Shown here: positions 5,150 to 6,092 of the stretch, piece by piece | Layout of the letters: the number at the start of each line of letters is the position of its first letter | How positions within the stretch are numbered: position 1 is the first letter of the stretch | NCBI GenBank assembly: GCA_017472905.1 | Contig: JAFUNW010000183.1 | Location: 1-6,092 of the forward strand | Length of the DNA stretch: 6,092 bases | DNA from: Bacteroidaceae bacterium | Lineage (GTDB): Bacteria; Bacteroidota; Bacteroidia; Bacteroidales; Bacteroidaceae | Reading direction: 5' to 3' | Program-made: the position numbers and the translations under genes | The notes under the pieces: generated by a model | What the model saw: the letters and a program-made list of their open reading frames with translations, nothing else | Databases searched by the model: none | Told to the model about the DNA's origin: nothing

Positions 5150-6037
5150 ATGAAAAAAGCAACTTTCTTAATGGTTTTAGCTGTTGCCGCCGGTTTTACT
5201 TCGTGTGCAACAAGTCCTAAAGCAGAACTTAAAAGCGATGTAGATTCTCTTTCTTATGCATTCGGTTTGTCTCAAACAAGTTCTTTGAAAAACTATTTGG
5301 TATATCAACGCCGAATTGATACAACCTATATGGATGAATTCTTGAAAGGTGTTCAAGAAGCCGCTAATAAGAAACTTCCTGCCAATGCAAAGGACTCTGC
5401 TTATATGGCAGGTCTGGAAGTAGGTCAAATGATTGGTCAACAATGGATTCCCGGTGTTAGCCGCGAATTGTTCGGAGCTGATTCAAAGGAATTGATCAAT
5501 AAAAATAATGTATTGGCCGGATTCATTGCAGGTGCTTTGGGAGAAAATACGAACATGACAGTTGAAGAAGCTCGCATGTATTTCGAAAAAACCATGCAAG
5601 ATATTCAAAAAAAGAATACTGAAAAGAAATATGCAGATAACCGTACTGCCGGAGAACAATTCTTGGCTGAGAATAAGACAAAAGAAGGTGTAAAAACTAC
5701 TCCTAGCGGATTGCAATTTAAAGTATTGAAAGAAGGCAAAGGTGAAATTCCTACCAAAACTTCAAAAGTGAAAGTTCATTATAAAGGTACTTTAATTGAT
5801 GGAACAGAGTTTGATAGCTCATTCAAACGTAAAGAACCGACTACTTTTGCTGCCAATCAAGTTATTCCCGGTTGGACTGAGGCTTTGACTATGATGCCTG
5901 TTGGTTCTAAATGGGAACTTTATATTCCCCAAGATTTAGCTTACGGTGATCGTGAAATGGGCAAAATAAAGCCTTACTCTACTTTGATATTTGAAGTAGA
6001 ATTGATTGAAATTGTAAAAGAGGACAAAAAGAAGTAA
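5150..6037 (+). CDS. FKBP-type peptidyl-prolyl isomerase, lipoprotein
   Basis: This is a membrane-anchored prolyl isomerase/chaperone expected to act on exported proteins in the periplasm. The first 18 residues form a lipoprotein signal with lipobox Phe-Thr-Ser-Cys19; Phe at -3 is less usual than Leu. No acidic cluster follows the Cys, so a surface-export signal is not evident. An enlarged FKBP N-domain spans about 28-165 and appears to contain two related halves (35-70 and 84-130). The catalytic domain (about 185-288) shows Tyr211 in HYKG, Phe221-Asp222 in EFDSS, VIPGW (238-242), Tyr265 in AYG and Phe281 in LIFEVELIE. The loop after AYG reads DREMGKIKPYSTL, where most family members have a Gly-rich loop and Pro-Pro before the STLIF strand. 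A lysine-rich tail ends the protein (residues 290-295). It resembles FkpA/Mip-type exported FKBPs in role. No -7 element is visible in the 38-bp gap to the upstream gene, so co-transcription is likely. Confidence 0.92.
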   Translation: MKKATFLMVLAVAAGFTSCATSPKAELKSDVDSLSYAFGLSQTSSLKNYLVYQRRIDTTYMDEFLKGVQEAANKKLPANAKDSAYMAGLEVGQMIGQQWIPGVSRELFGADSKELINKNNVLAGFIAGALGENTNMTVEEARMYFEKTMQDIQKKNTEKKYADNRTAGEQFLAENKTKEGVKTTPSGLQFKVLKEGKGEIPTKTSKVKVHYKGTLIDGTEFDSSFKRKEPTTFAANQVIPGWTEALTMMPVGSKWELYIPQDLAYGDREMGKIKPYSTLIFEVELIEIVKEDKKK

Positions 6038-6074
6038 ATACAACCCCCAAATTTAAGGGTTATAAAAATGCAAG

Positions 6075-6092
6075 AGGCTCCGATGGGAGCCT
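6075..6092 (+). terminator. Probable terminator hairpin of the FKBP operon, cut by the window edge
   Basis: AGGCTCC (6075-6081) pairs perfectly with GGAGCCT (6086-6092) around the loop GATG, 37 bp after the stop codon. The window ends at the last base of the stem, so the expected T-tract cannot be seen. A weaker 5-bp stem (6042-6046 with 6057-6061) lies just upstream. Confidence 0.7.

Noticed and set aside
5200..5230. Surface lipoprotein export signal after Cys19 of the lipoprotein FKBP
   Set aside because: The residues after the Cys (ATSPKAELKSD) lack the early cluster of acidic residues expected for Bacteroidetes surface export, so a periplasmic location is preferred.
5177..5716. Two short - strand open frames opposite the lipoprotein FKBP gene
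   Set aside because: They are antisense to a well-supported coding region and have no family resemblance; composition follows from the + strand gene.

Overview
This window looks like chromosomal housekeeping DNA from a member of the Bacteroidales (Bacteroides or a close relative). The reasons are: a TonB-dependent receptor with an N-terminal carboxypeptidase-regulatory-like domain, exact matches to the Bacteroidetes -7 promoter element TAnnTTTG upstream of three transcription units, A-rich translation starts without good Shine-Dalgarno sequences, moderately AT-rich DNA, and a tandem pair of FKBP prolyl isomerases of which one is a lipoprotein. The genus call is inference; there is no rRNA or other marker here.

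Layout. (1) Positions 1-1060, + strand: the 3' half of the RNase R gene, cut by the window edge. (2) 1061-1154: a strong bidirectional terminator between convergent genes. (3) 1155-3455, - strand: a complete 766-residue TonB-dependent outer-membrane receptor with a Cys-x-x-Cys in its plug. (4) 3456-3651: its control region, with a -7 element and two 17-bp copies of a Fur-superfamily-like 7-1-7 inverted repeat that cover the promoter. (5) 3652-4350, - strand: a Sir2-family protein deacylase carrying the Tyr-x-x-Arg signature of desuccinylases/demalonylases but no zinc-ligand cysteines. (6) 4351-4526: a divergent control region with back-to-back promoters and a hairpin plus T-tract at the predicted 5' end of the rightward transcript. 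(7) 4527-6037, + strand: a probable two-gene operon with a cytoplasmic FklB-like FKBP followed by a lipoprotein FKBP, ending in the start of a terminator at the right edge.

How the parts work together: these are at least four separate transcription units rather than one pathway. The receptor probably imports a metal or metal chelate under metal-dependent repression (inferred from its operators). The sirtuin is a protein-modification enzyme. The FKBP pair would supply prolyl isomerase/chaperone activity on both sides of the inner membrane. I see no CRISPR array, insertion sequence, tRNA, phage gene or toxin-antitoxin module, and no credible undescribed multi-gene system. The items most worth a second look are the tandem operator, the 5'-terminal hairpin of the FKBP transcript, the cysteine-free sirtuin and the CxxC plug motif.
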